Source of the DNA: Coptis chinensis
Lineage: Eukaryota > Streptophyta > Magnoliopsida > Ranunculales > Ranunculaceae
Direction of reading: 5' to 3'
DNA: 64,000 nucleotides
Assembly (NCBI GenBank): GCA_015680905.1
Contig: CM027383.1
Span: forward strand, 88,507,001-88,571,000
Below the pieces are notes generated by a model. That model searched no databases and was not told the DNA's origin. It worked only from the letters and a program-made list of their open reading frames with translations. Shown here piece by piece: positions 46,842-57,962 of the stretch. The position numbers were made by a program, and so were the translations under genes. Positions within the stretch are counted from its first letter, which is position 1. The number at the start of each line of letters is the position of its first letter.

Positions 46842-47496
46842 CTAATAGTACTTGCGAAGGTGCTGTTCGTTCCATAGTTTGACAAGAACGTCACCTTCAA
46901 CAGTGCATAGGTAGTAAAAACCAGTTCGACCAACCTTGTCGATGATGTATGGTCCTTCCCAGTTAGGTCCAAGTTTGTCGTTGGGCTCTAGGATCTCACG
47001 GAGAGCCAGATCGCCAGTTTTGAAAGATCGAATCCAGACTCTCTTGTCATGTGATCTCTTCAAAGTCTATTGGTTAGCAACTAAGTGAAGTGCGACACCT
47101 TCTCGTTTTTCATCTAGGAGATCCATTTCTCTAGTGAACAGCTCCTCGTTGTCTAGAGTGTGCACAATATCTGACTTCTGAGTGGGAGCTACCAGTTCTG
47201 GAGGTATGACAGCTTCAGTTCCGTAGGTCAGTGAAAATGGAGACTCACCAGTTGATCGCCTGGATGTAGTTCGGTATGCCTATAGGACCTTGGGCAGCTC
47301 TTCAACCCATAAACCTTTCGCGTCATCTAATTTACGCTTCATGTTATTCAAGATCACCCTGTTAGAGGTTTTAGCCTGGCCATTTCCTTGGGGATACCTT
47401 GGAGTTGAGAACAAATGGGTGATGTGAAACTCTTCACACAATTCAGCAACCAGTCTTCCAGCGAATTGTTGCCCATTATCTGAAATGATAACTTTG
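46842..47496 (-). pseudogene. D1 integrase, C-terminal half
   Basis: Minus-strand sense resumes after the solo LTR with the second catalytic Asp (VIISDNGQQF, near 47485-47455), then STPRYPQGNGQA with the region of the catalytic Glu, then the AYRTTSRRSTGESPF block. The last 73 codons (47063-46842) form the GPY/F module with NWEGPYIIDKVGRTGFYYL and end LRKYY. Stops at about 47279 and 47070 break the frame. The segment belongs to 49857-49168 before the solo LTR insertion. Confidence 0.85.
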
Positions 47497-47501
47497 GGTA
47501 T
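47497..47501. repeat. target-site duplication GGTAT, left
   Basis: GGTAT precedes the TG of the solo LTR and is repeated at 49163-49167. Confidence 0.9.
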
Positions 47502-49162
47502 TGATAGGAAATTAGTCGGTCTATTTAATTAGACTAATCTAACCTTAGTTAAACCGCAAGCGCACAGCTATCGTTGAAAATAGTTGCGACGGCAAACGGG
47601 TCGATTCCACAGGGATTGCTATTTATGGACAATTGAATACTAAAATATTACTTAACCTAATTCGACAATATTATTTTTATGGAAAATTGAATTAACTACT
47701 CACTAAACTATTTAAACTATGAAAACTATAAACTAAATAATTGGGTTTTATCAAATAGGAAGAGAATTCTAGGACTATTGAATCCACCGTAAACTTCTGT
47801 TTATATTTCTAAGAGTAATTTTAATGTTCCAGATTTAATACGAGTAGCACGAGAGAAAGGTAACCCTTGCTTTCTCGATGATATGATCATGATAATCTTA
47901 ACTAAACATGTATCTTCTAAAGTTTTGGCACTACATATCAAACTCAAAAGATTACTCGTCTTTTTACGGCACAAATAATATCTAAATTTGACGTCAACAG
48001 TTAAAAGAGGCTTAACTAATAGCAACGAATATCAAACTATAAAGCATGCGTGACATACTATATGAAAGATATAAGCTAGCTATCAATACATGAAACTAGA
48101 AGAATATAGCAATTTAAACTAACTGGAAATCATTGAAATTAATCCCAAAAAACACAAACATTAGCCTAAGGTTTCATCTGCCCTAGACTTGGAGTTTAGC
48201 TATACATAACAATGAACAAAAAAACGAAATTAATAGAAGAATTAATCATTGCAAAAACCGTAGTCTCGCTTTGAAGTCTTCTCCTCCAATTCGTTCTGTC
48301 CCCAAGCTTCAATTCCGCCGTTGCTAACTCGAGTTTCTCCTCCCCCAAGATCTGATTTTCTGGATATTCTGGAGCGCCTCTTTAAGTTCTAATTACTCTT
48401 TCTTATATACTCGACTAACCCCAAGAGTTTGATTCTCATTAGAAAGTTTGGAGTTCGGTAGAACATATGCGAGCGATTCAGAATCGAATTGCAAACCCAA
48501 AGATCGACCTGCTCACGTCTCTTAGGAATTGGATACTGTTTTTTCTCCAAAAGAAAACGGAATTAGAAATAAGGGTTTAAGCCCATGGGTGATCAGATGG
48601 TGCGGCTCGGTCGATTCGGATATTTGATTTGTTAAGTCTCGAACTTTTCTGCTGTTGGAATTCAAGGGAAACTTTGCTCTGCTCAAGTGAGATGGGAGGT
48701 CATAAGGGGATTATACTGTGCATCCGGGATGGACAGAAGTGGTGTGGCCATTAGTTTAACTAATGAAGGCATGTCTTTGGGTTCGACATTACAAAGAATG
48801 TTTGAAACTTTCTTGTTGGTCATGTGGGTGTACTTAAGCCCATAAGCCATAGGCCCATTTCCATTTAATTCCTTTTTGTCCTTTTTTCTTAGCCCAATGT
48901 TAAAAGGCCCAAAACCAATAATCAAGCCATCCAACACAAATAGTCTATTCACCGGTCTTGGACACCTCCATCGAACAATAAAACCAATGTCACCAACCAA
49001 ACATTGAACTCATGTATTTTCGTTAGTTTTGCCACATTTAATCAACTTAACTTAAATTCCTGCAAAATCACCGAAAATACACTAACTAAATCAAGCGAAT
49101 AAATTAAACGAACTAACTAATATAAAATTGAGCATAAATATATAACATTTATGCGCTTATCA
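47502..49162 (-). repeat. solo LTR (1661 bp) in D1 integrase
   Basis: In the plus direction it runs from TGATAGGAAATT to GCGCTTATCA, with GGTAT on both sides and D1 integrase sense resuming exactly at each side. A TATATAAG box on the minus strand (48409-48402), and GTGGAATCGACCCGTTTGCC (minus, 47614-47595) near the low-coordinate end, a motif often close to the LTR 3' end in Athila-like elements, indicate minus orientation. No internal element sequence remains, so it formed by LTR-LTR recombination. It is not closely similar to the other LTRs here. Confidence 0.92.
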
Positions 49163-49167
49163 GGTAT

Positions 49168-49857
49168 GCCAAACCTGCAGACAATGTTGTTCCAAATGAA
49201 CTTTTTGATGACGTCCTGTTCTCGAATGAAGACAAGGGGAACTGCTTCTATCCACTTGGTGAAGTAATCCATTGTGACCAGTAAGAATCTGACAATGCCA
49301 GGAGCGGGTGGTAAGGGTCCTACAATGTCAGTTCCCCACTGTGCAAATGGCCATGGGCTGGCCAATGGGTGTAGTTCTGTTGCTATTAGAGTGTGGATAA
49401 GTGGAGCGAATCGTTGACACTTTTCACACTTGCGGGCAAAAACTTGTGAATCATTTTGCATATAAGGCCAAAAGTATCCTTGCCTTAGGATCTTGAGAGC
49501 TAGAGTCCTACCCCCAGCATGGTTGCCACAAATTCCTTCATGAACTTCTCGCATAACATGTTCGGTGAGATCTGGGGAGAGACATCTGAGATGAGGTCCC
49601 AGAAAGGACTTCTTGTACAGATTGTCTCCTACGAGGGTGAATCTTTGTATTTTTGCAAGCTGACGCCTTGCTATATTCTTATCTTCAGGGAGTGTCCCGT
49701 CTTTGAAGTAGGACTTATAGGGATCCATCCAAGTTGGAGTAATGGCGGAACACAACACAAACCGCCATAATGGGACCTCGATGCTAGGTTTCTCCTGGAA
49801 CTCGATAGGGATTGAACGAGACTTGTTGTTACCCAACATTGAGGCAAAATATGCCAA
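49168..49857 (-). pseudogene. D1 integrase, N-terminal half
   Basis: The open minus-strand frame has the tail of RNase H (AYFASMLGN), then the integrase HHCC zinc domain with HEGICGNHAGG and CEKCQRF. The core's first Asp follows in FAQWGTDIVGPLPP, then TMDYFTKWIEAVPL. It ends at CRFGIPDK-, where the solo LTR begins; the last residues of the open frame read into the LTR and are not integrase. Confidence 0.9.
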
Positions 49858-50300
49858 AGCATCTGCGTGTCTATTGGATGACCGAGGCAGCTGATAGAAC
49901 TGAATATTCTCAAACTTGCTCTAAAGGCCCTTTACCAGTTCCAGGTATTTTTCCATTCGTTTATCCCTGGCCTCATATCCACCATCAACTTGAAAAACAA
50001 CCAGCTGTGAGTCACTGAAAACTGTGAGGTGTGTCAGGTCCAGATCGAGAGCCATTGTGAGGCCAACAAGAGTGGCTTCATATTCAGCCTCTTTGTTGGA
50101 AGCATTCTAACCTAATCAGATGGATTTCTCCAATCGCATATTGTCAAGAGTGACTAACACAACTCCAATTCCTGCGCCTTTGTCATTCGAGGATCCATCC
50201 ATAAACAACTGCAACCCAGAGCTTGGCTCCCAAGGATATAGACGGTTTTCTAGAGATTTAGGCTGGATGCGATCATCTGAACTGGGGGTAGTTTAGTCGT
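49858..50300 (-). pseudogene. D1 second RNase H (Tat-type)
   Basis: Translated minus-strand sense shows FMDGSSNDKGAGIGVV, an [15 protein letters not shown] block, [13 protein letters not shown] and NRHADALA, the four conserved blocks with Asp, Glu, Asp and Asp of a type I RNase H. It lies between the first RNase H and integrase. Tat-lineage elements are known for such an added domain. TAA/TAG codons at about 50111 and 49923 break it. Confidence 0.75.
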
Positions 50301-51720
50301 ATCCTATGTAGATTATTGGAAAATCTCCAAGAATTTTGCTAGCGTGCCTGACCCTTCTCTGAGATTCTGGGGACGTAAATAATATCATATTCTGACAGTT
50401 GTATAGACTATTTTGCCAGCCTCCCTAACATGTTCGGTCTTTCTAGAACTAACTGCAATTGGTACTCTATGATTACTCTGATAGTGTGGGACTAGAAGTA
50501 TGGTTGCAACTTCTCTGCTGCAAAAACAAGTGCTAGAGCGACTCTTTCAAGTTTTGGGTACCTTGTTTCTGCTGGAAGAAGCATGCGGCTCAAGAAATAG
50601 ACAGGCTTTTCAACCTTGTTTTCATCCATGCGTATTAGTACAGAACTAATACCGTAGTCAGACAAACAGAGATAAAGACCCAAGATTTCTCCCTCAACTG
50701 GCTTGGAAAGAATTGGTGGTGCCCCCAGGTATGTTTTGAGTTGATTAAACGCTTTCTGGCATTCTTCCATCCATGCAAATGAGGTATTCTTTCGTAGTAA
50801 TTGAAAGAGAGGTTTGCACTTATCTGAACTCTTGGAGATGAACCTGTTCAGTGCTGCTAACCTGCCTGTAACCTTTTTAACCTCTTTCATATTTTTGGGT
50901 GAAGGTATATCTTGGAGTGCCTAGATTTGATCTGGGTTTCCCTCAATTCCTCTTTTGGTAACTAGATACCCTAAAAACTTCCCTGATGAGACAGCGAAAG
51001 CACACTTTGCAGGGTTGAGCTTCATGCGATACTCCCTGAGAATATCGAATGCACGCTTTAGGTAGGAGAGATGATCTCCTCGTCTTAGGTTTTTGATCAA
51101 AAGATCGTCTACATACACCTCCATAATGTCACCTATTAATCCTTTGAACATCTTGTTTACCAATCGCTGGTATGTAGCCCCTGCATTTTTCAATCTGAAT
51201 GGCACGACCTGATAGAAGTACAGGCCATCCTCAGTTGTGAAATAGGCATGTTTGTGGTCCTCTTCATACAATGGGATTTGGTTGTAACCAGACGACCCAT
51301 CTGTGAAAGACAACAGTTCATGTCCAACCATTGCATCCACCAATTTATCAATTCGTGGCAAGGGGGTAGCTGTCCTTCGGACATGCACGGTTCAGATCCG
51401 TGAAGTCGATACAGATTCTCCATGACCCCTTCTTCTTTCTTACTGGGACAATATTAGAAATCCAAATGGGAAAATTGATTTCTCTGACAAATTTAGCTGC
51501 CTTCAGCTTTTCAACTTCGGTTTTTATAGCTTTGGATTTGTCAGCACCTATTTTCCTTGGTTTCTGCTTGACTACTATTACATCATTGCGGACATTGAGT
51601 CGGTGGCATGCCACATAGGGATCAATTCTTAGCATTTCTTCAAACAACCAAACAAACACGTCCTTGTGCTCTTGGAGGAACTATATCAGAGTCGTGCGCT
51701 CTTCAGAACTCAACATGGTG
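50301..51720 (-). pseudogene. D1 reverse transcriptase and first RNase H
   Basis: Frames 51659-51348 and 51388-50921 overlap with a shift near 51390. They give fingers (KKKGSWRICIDFTDLNRACP), palm (FTDGSSGYNQI, YFYQVVPFRLKNAGATYQR) and catalytic YVDD at 51115-51104. The connection and RNase H start follow at 50890-50492 (GRLAALNRFISKSSDK, then PVYFLSRMLLPAETRYP, then LALVFAAEKLQPYF). In the usual motif RMPFGLKNA, the Met/Gly positions here read VPFRLKNA, a substitution in a core palm block. It is inactive as read because of stops and shifts. Confidence 0.88.
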
Positions 51721-52145
51721 CTAGTGAAAGTGGTTTTTGGCAAGTTGCCTCCCCCAATATTCACTTCCTCCAACGGCTCTAGTGAGGGGGGATCCTCCCT
51801 CTCTCTTGGGACCAGGTCCGGGAGAGGGGGATCCAACTGTAATTGCTATTTGGTGGGTTGCCTCACCTCCATTGGTTCAAAAGGGAGTATGGACTGCTTT
51901 GTTTCCAAAGCATAGCACGTCTTGGCAGCCACCTTATCTCCTTTGATTGTCTCAATTTTCCCATGATGTAGGAATTTTAGACATTAGTGATAGGTGCTGG
52001 GAACAACTCTGAGTCTGTGTAGCCAGGTCCTACCTAAAATCATGTGATATGGTGTGTTAGCTTTTACCACAACAAAATTTATGATAAAAGTTACCAGACC
52101 AGTGGCTACAGGTAACTAGATCTCCCCAACTGTGAGAGCTTTATC
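51721..52145 (-). other. D1 protease-RT linker
   Basis: Minus-strand sense includes EEVNIGGGNLPKTTF near 51762-51718. The rest is poorly conserved and broken. Confidence 0.5.
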
Positions 52146-52427
52146 CTAACTGAATCCATACAGGTTGGAGCTGGTGGCAACCATCTCTGCATCTGGGATC
52201 TGCAACTTTTTGAATGCATCATAGTAGAGTACATCTGCTGAACTGTCTGGGTCTACCAATATGCGATGCAAATCATAATCTCCAAAAGGGAGTGTGAGAA
52301 CCAACGCATCCTCATGTGGACTTTGGATGTTAAGGCAGTCAACTTCAGTGAAAAGAATGAGCAGATCTTTCTGGGGTACCGCGTTAACATGAGCTCTTAT
52401 AGTCAGCTCGCTGTTCATGATCCTCAT
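52146..52427 (-). pseudogene. D1 aspartic protease
   Basis: A 93-codon open frame has LTLPFGDYDLHRILVDPDSS, then ADVLYYDAFKKL, the Tat-type retropepsin active-site region. The triad reads Asp-Pro-Asp where D-T/S/P-G is usual, so the Gly that shapes the active-site turn is replaced. The fragment ends with LYGFS, the start of the next conserved block. Confidence 0.82.
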
Positions 52428-52569
52428 CTATTTGGCGATGCGCATTTGATATCGCGTACCCTTGTCAGTGACTTGTCCACTTCATTTACTTGCTTTACCA
52501 GAAATTATATTTATCTGGAGTCGGCCGTTGAGAGTGGTCCAAGACTGGGGGTCCTGAATCGACGGCGTC

Positions 52570-54262
52570 GATCTCCTCAGGCTATACTGCATTTGCCTGT
52601 TCGTGTGCCACAAATTGCTTCAAATACCCCCTTTCAATCAGATCATGTAGTTCATTTTGTAGGGTCCTGCAAGCTCTGGTGTTGTGACCCTTACTCTTAT
52701 GGAACTTGCAGTATGTTCTTTGGTCTCTGGTACCCATGGAACCTAGCTTAAGCGGAGCTGGCCATTTGAGGTAACTCTGATATTTGATCGAGTCTAGAAC
52801 CTCATCTGGCATTTTGTTCAGAGGGGCAAAGTTTCAGTCCATTGAGGGAAGAGCTTCTTCAGCTCCTTCCACACGTGGCTTCTTCTGCTGCTTTCCATCT
52901 GCACTACTGGCTACATTTTGGTATTGCCCTCTGAGCATTCGTCCCTTTGATGGGGATTCAACCCTTTGGCGACCATGATTACGGTCTCTCTTTGATTTTT
53001 TAGGAAAAGAATTTCCATTCCCTTCTTGAGGAACTCCAGGAGCTGTCCGACTAGTTTTCTTCGCTTCTTGACGTCTGTTGAGGACATCTTCTTCCCACCC
53101 CGCATGAGTTTCAACCCTATCAAGGAGTTTCTCTAAATCACGGGGTGGTTTCCTAGAGAGATCCGAATAAGGCGTTGTTTTCATCCAACCCTTGTTTAAA
53201 AGCTATTATAGCAGTCTATTCATCACAAGACTCTATTTGGATTGAAATTTCCATGAACCGTTGCATGTAGGATCTCAATGCCTCTCTATCTTTTTTCTTA
53301 ATGTTGAACAGTGCATCGATCCGTTTCGGTTGATGCTTGTTACATAAGTACTTGTCTATGAAGGTCCTAAATAGCTCTTCTGAGAACCTAATCTGGCTCT
53401 CAGGTAATCTGTGGTACCACTGGAGCATAGATCCAGACAAGGAGGCTTTGAATTCCTAACACATCTCTCATATTATCCCATAGTGGCACGATACCTGAAT
53501 ACGTGATCAACCAGATCTGACTTGCCACTAAAGACACTAAACTTCGGTTGTCTGTAACCACGAGGATATGGTTTCCTCATCACCCGTGATGCAAAAGGAG
53601 ATCTGCCTGCCCCCATTATGGTGGATTGAACAAGGGAGTCTTGCATTTTTCTCCCCTTGCCTGTCATCCGATGCATCTGACGGATCAGGTCATTCTTCTC
53701 AGTTTCCCATGCAGCTTCTTTAGTAGAATGTTTTTTGGACTGAGCTCTTTTTCTGTGTCAAGGGTCAACATCACGATCCTGGTCGGTTGACTCTGGTTCG
53801 GATGTTGTATCCGAGTCCTCATTTGAGTTGTTGTATTCCAACTCAGATGTCTCACGTTGACCTAGACCCCTATGCCTCGCATTCTTTGTACGACCACCTT
53901 CTGGAAGGTTGTCATCATCGAGATCAATGAATGGCTCCTTCCTTGTGTCAAATTGATACAAATGCCTCAGCAGCTGTACTTCTCATTCAAGATTGCTCCT
54001 TTGCTGCCCCAGAGCCTGTACTGCCTGGCTTGCGGGTGAGGACACATTCTCACCATCTTGATGCTCTTCTTGAGTGTTATTCCTGGGGCCTGCACCGGGA
54101 ATTGTTGGTGCATCAGTGCTGCTCATGGGTCTTTTAAGGGGGTTGTTCGCGTCGTGGTGACCAGCGTTATCCCCCCCCCCCTTCAGGTGTCTTATGTTCT
54201 TCTTCTCTCACAGCGACACTGCGTGTGGTAGCACCACCCTTTGTTTTCTTTGCTCCTGCCAT
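52570..54262 (-). pseudogene. D1 gag
   Basis: The ATG at 54262 (MAGAKKTKGG) lies 59 bases after the primer-binding site. A run of ten C (54172-54181, plus strand) shifts the frame after about 27 codons. Later blocks: acidic linker 53961-53758 (MYQFDTRKEPFIDLDDD), the N-terminal capsid part 53676-53473, the gag core 53440-53216 (SMLQWYHRLPESQI, LFNIKKKDREALRSYMQRF), a basic linker 53184-52834, and a zinc-binding YCKFHKSKGHNTRACRTL at 52812-52582. This is a typical Tat gag in broken pieces. Confidence 0.85.
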
Positions 54263-54321
54263 CACAACAGTAAGAGTTTTTAGGCTAAATCAATCGTCTG
54301 AAATGAATATTTACCTGTTTT

Positions 54322-54340
54322 CATCCCCACAGACGGGCCA
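54322..54340 (-). other. D1 primer-binding site
   Basis: On the minus strand TGGCCCGTCTGTGGGGATG lies five bases inside the LTR. The Tat-type consensus begins TGGCGCCGTCTGTGGGGA; here GC after TGGC is lost. Confidence 0.75.
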
Positions 54341-54345
54341 CTAGA

Positions 54346-55033
54346 TGTAGGGGATTTTTCGAGTTTTCCCTGATCTTCCTCTATGCCTTGTGATCTTGGA
54401 ACCTTTAAATGAATGGAGAAGGGATGAGATGATTGTGAGTTCAGGGTTGAACCGTCTGATAGCAGCCCTACGTATCTCCTTGTTTATTATGGAGAATCAA
54501 ACCCTATCTTGCGTAGTTCCTAAGAGCAAAATCCCTCTGGTTTATATAGGAAGAGCTTTGAGAGTCCTAGGGTTAGGGCTGTCTTCACCGCTTATGAGTT
54601 CCCTTCCATCTTTGGACTCTATCTTCCTATTAGGAATTCCCTCTATATGGAAGTCTGAATCTAGACCATATCTTTATGAGAGGTAAGTTTTCTTGCTGAT
54701 CATAATGTCCCATCGTGTATTGGAAGATTATATCTACAAGGTAACTCTTAAAATATGTCTTCACGATTCCTTCCTTATCATCAAAGATCACCATCTTCAG
54801 TTTCTTTCTGTTCAGGAATTGTCTACATCATTTTCTAACAACTGGGGTAACTGTTATGTTGGAAGGTGGTTAGTCATGTGCCTGGCATATGTCCACTAAA
54901 CACTCGTGCTACACACGAGATTACTTACTCACATAACTGATCCGATGGTCCTCGTCTCATTCTAGACATCTATAGTCTTAGGTTGTTTCCCATACACGTG
55001 TCATCTGTTCAGTGACGGGAAATCCCCCCTACA
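54346..55033 (-). repeat. D1 5' LTR (688 bp)
   Basis: In the plus direction it runs from TGTAGGGGATTT to AAATCCCCCCTACA, long terminal inverted pairs typical of an LTR. A TATATAAA box on the minus strand is at 54548-54541. The primer-binding site and gag follow on the low-coordinate side. The outer flank is GCATG (55034-55038), but the matching copy is not found because the 3' end is missing. Confidence 0.9.
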
Positions 55034-56020
55034 GCATGCAATATAATATTGGGGTCAATTCCGGGCACATCGATGTACGACCAAGCAAAAACATTTTTAT
55101 TTAATGATAAAAAGCTTATAAGTTGTGCCTTGAGAGTAGGGTCAAGTTTAGCTCCTACATAAACGAACTTGGGGTCATCCTCAGTTCCTAGGTTGACATT
55201 TTCTTTCAGCTCAGTTTGAGCAGCCGCTTCAGTGGGCTAAGCGACCTCTGGGGTCTTAGTCTCTGGCGGTGTCTAGCTCTTTAACCGAAAGAGGTGGCGG
55301 GACCTCTGGGGTCTGGGCTTCGGAGGGGGTTCGTTGGGCTGAGCCCCTAGTGTTCTCCTTTGTCAGTTCGCTTCGAGGGGCCTTGGTCAGGGTTTTGACC
55401 TCAGTGATGAAGTCTTTTTCCAACTTAGCTTTAGCGATGTCTCCTTTGTAGGCTTGTTGACGGAGAGGATCTGGTTGCAATCGTGGGCATCGAGCTGGTT
55501 GCTTCTTAGCTCCATCATGCCTCTAGGGCCGGGGAATCGTAAAACCTGATGGAGTGTTGACGGAACTGCTTGCATCTTGTGGATCCAACATCTTCCTAAA
55601 ATAGCAGTATAGGACGAGTTGACATCCAGAACATTGAACCACGTGTTAATGCTGACCTTATCATCTTTCGATCCAACTGAGACAGGTAGAATGATGTCTC
55701 CTACTGGGTCGGCTCGTGATCTATTGAAGCCATAGAGGGGGGCAATTGGATCGATCATTACTTATTTGGGCATGTACATCTCCTTCAGAGTTTAGTAAAA
55801 TAAGATGTCACACGAACTGCTCGGGTCAATCAGGACATGCTTGACAGTCCAGCCGCTAATCTTGACATGGACCACTAGGGCTTTATTGTGTGGAAGGCAT
55901 ACCTTGTTGAGATCGGCTTCAGTGAAAGTGATGTCTCCTGAGTTGCGGGCAATTGCATGTGGAACATGAGCCGCTTAAGAGGAGAAGTGGTAGACCTCAT
56001 ACAAAGCACCTACTTGTCTC
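55034..56020 (-). pseudogene. D2 protease and start of RT
   Basis: The minus sense at about 55860-55790 reads HVLIDPSSSCDILFY, the active-site region, with Asp-Pro-Ser instead of D-x-G. The frame 55758-55387 continues with LYGFNRSRADPVGDIILPV and AILGRCWIH, the typical post-active-site blocks. From about 55200 down the sense is ENVNLGTEDDPKFVYVGAKL, then an NKNVFAWS block at the start of RT. It stops at the D1 LTR. Stops and shifts are present. Confidence 0.82.
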
Positions 56021-57371
56021 TTTTTCTCCCTAGATGACGTGACAGAGTCGTCTTGGATTGTGATCATATTGATTGTTCTATGATTCTCCCTGTCTGAAAA
56101 GTGTTGACGTCGTTCATGGCGAGAACGCTCGTTGGAGCGTCCTCTAGCGCGTGAGCGAGGTCGTTGGTGATGGCATAGAGGGGATCAACTTCGTTCCCGG
56201 CGAGCCATGAGCTTATGGCACAGGTCGCCATCGGCTATATCAATTTATTGCTTGATATGGCCTGCCTCAATGAGGTCTTGGAGGTAGTCCTTGAGTTCAC
56301 GGCAGTCGTTGGTCTCATGACACTTTGCTTTGTATGGAAAGCACAGTATGGCTTTCCTGGTGTGTCTTTTGGTCGCTTTACCTTAGGTCGATAATAGGCC
56401 TGTAATTTATTTTCTCCAGTATGTAACTTGAAGATCTTGTCAACACAAAATAACTCACGTTTCGTAATGCGCGTCCGTACTGCATTACGTCCTCGAGGTC
56501 CGGTCGCGTTTGTTTGAGGACGGGGCAACGTCCGAGATTGCTGCGACTTCCTCTTGTTCACCGTCATTATCTAAAGCTTCCTGTAGCTTTATATACTTGT
56601 ACACTCTAGTGTACAAGTCTTCCAACTTTTCAGGACGCTCCTTCATGAGCGACCTGTATAGCTAGGTGTTTTTCCGGATTGCATTGGTGAATTCCAAGGT
56701 TGCAAAGGACTCTTGGAGGTTTCTTTTTATGGACAGCAAGTTTGTCTTGAATCGCCCTAAGAATGAGCGAATTGATTCGTCTTTTTCTAAGACAGCATGA
56801 AAAGTGAGTCTACATTGGTTTTCTTACGTCTGTTGTGGACGTAATGGTTAGCGAACTGATCAGTTAGCTTTTCAAAGCTATCGATGGAGTTCGGTTCCAA
56901 CGAATAGAACTAGTCGAGAGCTCCTTCTTTCAAACTTGCAGGAAATAGGCAACACTATAAGTAGTCAAACTCCTGCGCACTATACAGTGTGAGGCTCTGG
57001 ATGTAGCGAGCTACGTGTTGACCGGGACACGAGCTTCCATCATACATCGTAAAGCGTGGTTGTATGAAATCGTGTGGGGAGGGTTTACTGAGTATCTCCG
57101 GAGTGAATGGGGATGCTCGATAAGTTTTCAGCATCTTCTGGACAATATGAGTGGCATCCTTCTTCACAACACTCTGGTCAATTCGCTGGGACAACTCCTT
57201 GATTTGCTTATTCACTTTGTTAATGTCGTCTTCGGCTGTGACTCCGATGGGGTTCTGGGCTACCACCTGAGTTTTCAATGCGGCGTTCTCCTGTCGTAAG
57301 AGGGTGATGCTGTTGTTCATGGTTTCCATCTGTGCAACCATGACCTTCATTTGATATTGGAGGCTTTCCAT
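56021..57371 (-). pseudogene. D2 gag
   Basis: The ATG at 57371 (MESLQYQMKVMVAQMETM) begins a coiled-coil N-terminus followed by SPFTPEILSKPSPHDFIQPRF, the entry to the capsid region, ending at YIQSLTLYSAQEFDYL. The capsid core from 56954 to 56570 is broken in several frames. The zinc-binding YCAFHTK block with a downstream C at 56320-56270 sits in the frame 56567-56235, followed by an Arg/Ser-rich stretch at 56210-56090. Confidence 0.8.
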
Positions 57372-57455
57372 GCTTCGTGGGCTTGAAAATTAACGATTTT
57401 AGGAAGATGGTTGGAAGAAATGGAAATTTTGAGTAGATAAATTTTCAAGTAATTC

Positions 57456-57473
57456 GATCCACAGATGGCGCCA
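57456..57473 (-). other. D2 primer-binding site
   Basis: TGGCGCCATCTGTGGATC on the minus strand, one base inside the LTR end, matching the Tat-type TGGCGCCGTCTGTGGGGA except at a few positions. Confidence 0.8.
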
Positions 57474-57474
57474 A

Positions 57475-57962
57475 TGTAAATGTTATATTTCGTCTAATCT
57501 TACTAGAGTAGATAATTTGGGGGAGATGGATCAGTTAATTGGGTTTGACCGAGTTCGTGTGGATGAACTACCTACGTATTATGTTCTCTCTCTCTGGGGG
57601 GGAACTTGAATCAGGTTAGACGTAGTTCCTCCTCTTCTTTATATAGGCAAAGATGCCCGCACTTCCTTCTCTCCCACGTCAGGTCAAGTTCTGGACTTTA
57701 TGATATTTAATGAGCCATGAAGGCATCCTGCGGTGGAGTAATGGTGTGCGTATCTGAAGCTCCGGTCTTTAAGGTGACAGCCAGACCATACGTTACTAGC
57801 CGTTGTGGTGCTGGCTGATGTGAGCGTTCTGGGCCTATCGTTCTGGATATGGTCATTCTGGGAGCAGAGCGTTCTGGTGCTAATAAGGTCGCTTGACTTG
57901 TATGAGTTGATCATAAGCGAGTTGGACTTATGGATGAGTGTGGTCGTCTTGTTGTGCTAGAC
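57475..57962 (-). repeat. D2 5' LTR (about 488 bp)
   Basis: The low-coordinate end TGTAAATGTTATAT is fixed by the primer-binding site. The other end is placed at the CTAGACA at 57956-57962, giving TG...CA; this end is less certain. A TATATAAA box on the minus strand is at 57645-57638. Confidence 0.65.

Larger units (their letters stand above)
46842..55033 (-). mobile_element. D1: Tat-type Ty3/gypsy element, 3' LTR missing
   Basis: On the minus strand the order is LTR (55033-54346), primer-binding site, gag, protease, RT, RNase H, a second RNase H, integrase, then the region with the antisense ORF. Two RNase H-like regions and an antisense ORF after pol point to the Tat lineage. A solo LTR at 47502-49162 splits the integrase. 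The 3' LTR is not found; the element seems cut at about 44840. It lies inside D2: the flank at 55034 onward is D2 pol. Confidence 0.82.
55034..57962 (-). mobile_element. D2: Tat-type gypsy element, 5' part
   Basis: On the minus strand it has LTR, primer-binding site, gag, protease and the first residues of RT, then is cut by the D1 LTR at 55033. The rest of D2 is not seen on the other side of D1, so a deletion removed it with the D1 3' LTR. D2 and D1 differ clearly in gag and protease, so they are separate families. Confidence 0.82.

Noticed and set aside
52266..52751. 161-codon plus-strand frame over D1 protease and gag
   Set aside because: It is antisense to clear retropepsin and zinc-knuckle blocks.
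56955..57371. plus-strand frame 57015-57299 over D2 gag
   Set aside because: The minus-strand frame has recognisable gag blocks and starts at the expected distance from the primer-binding site.
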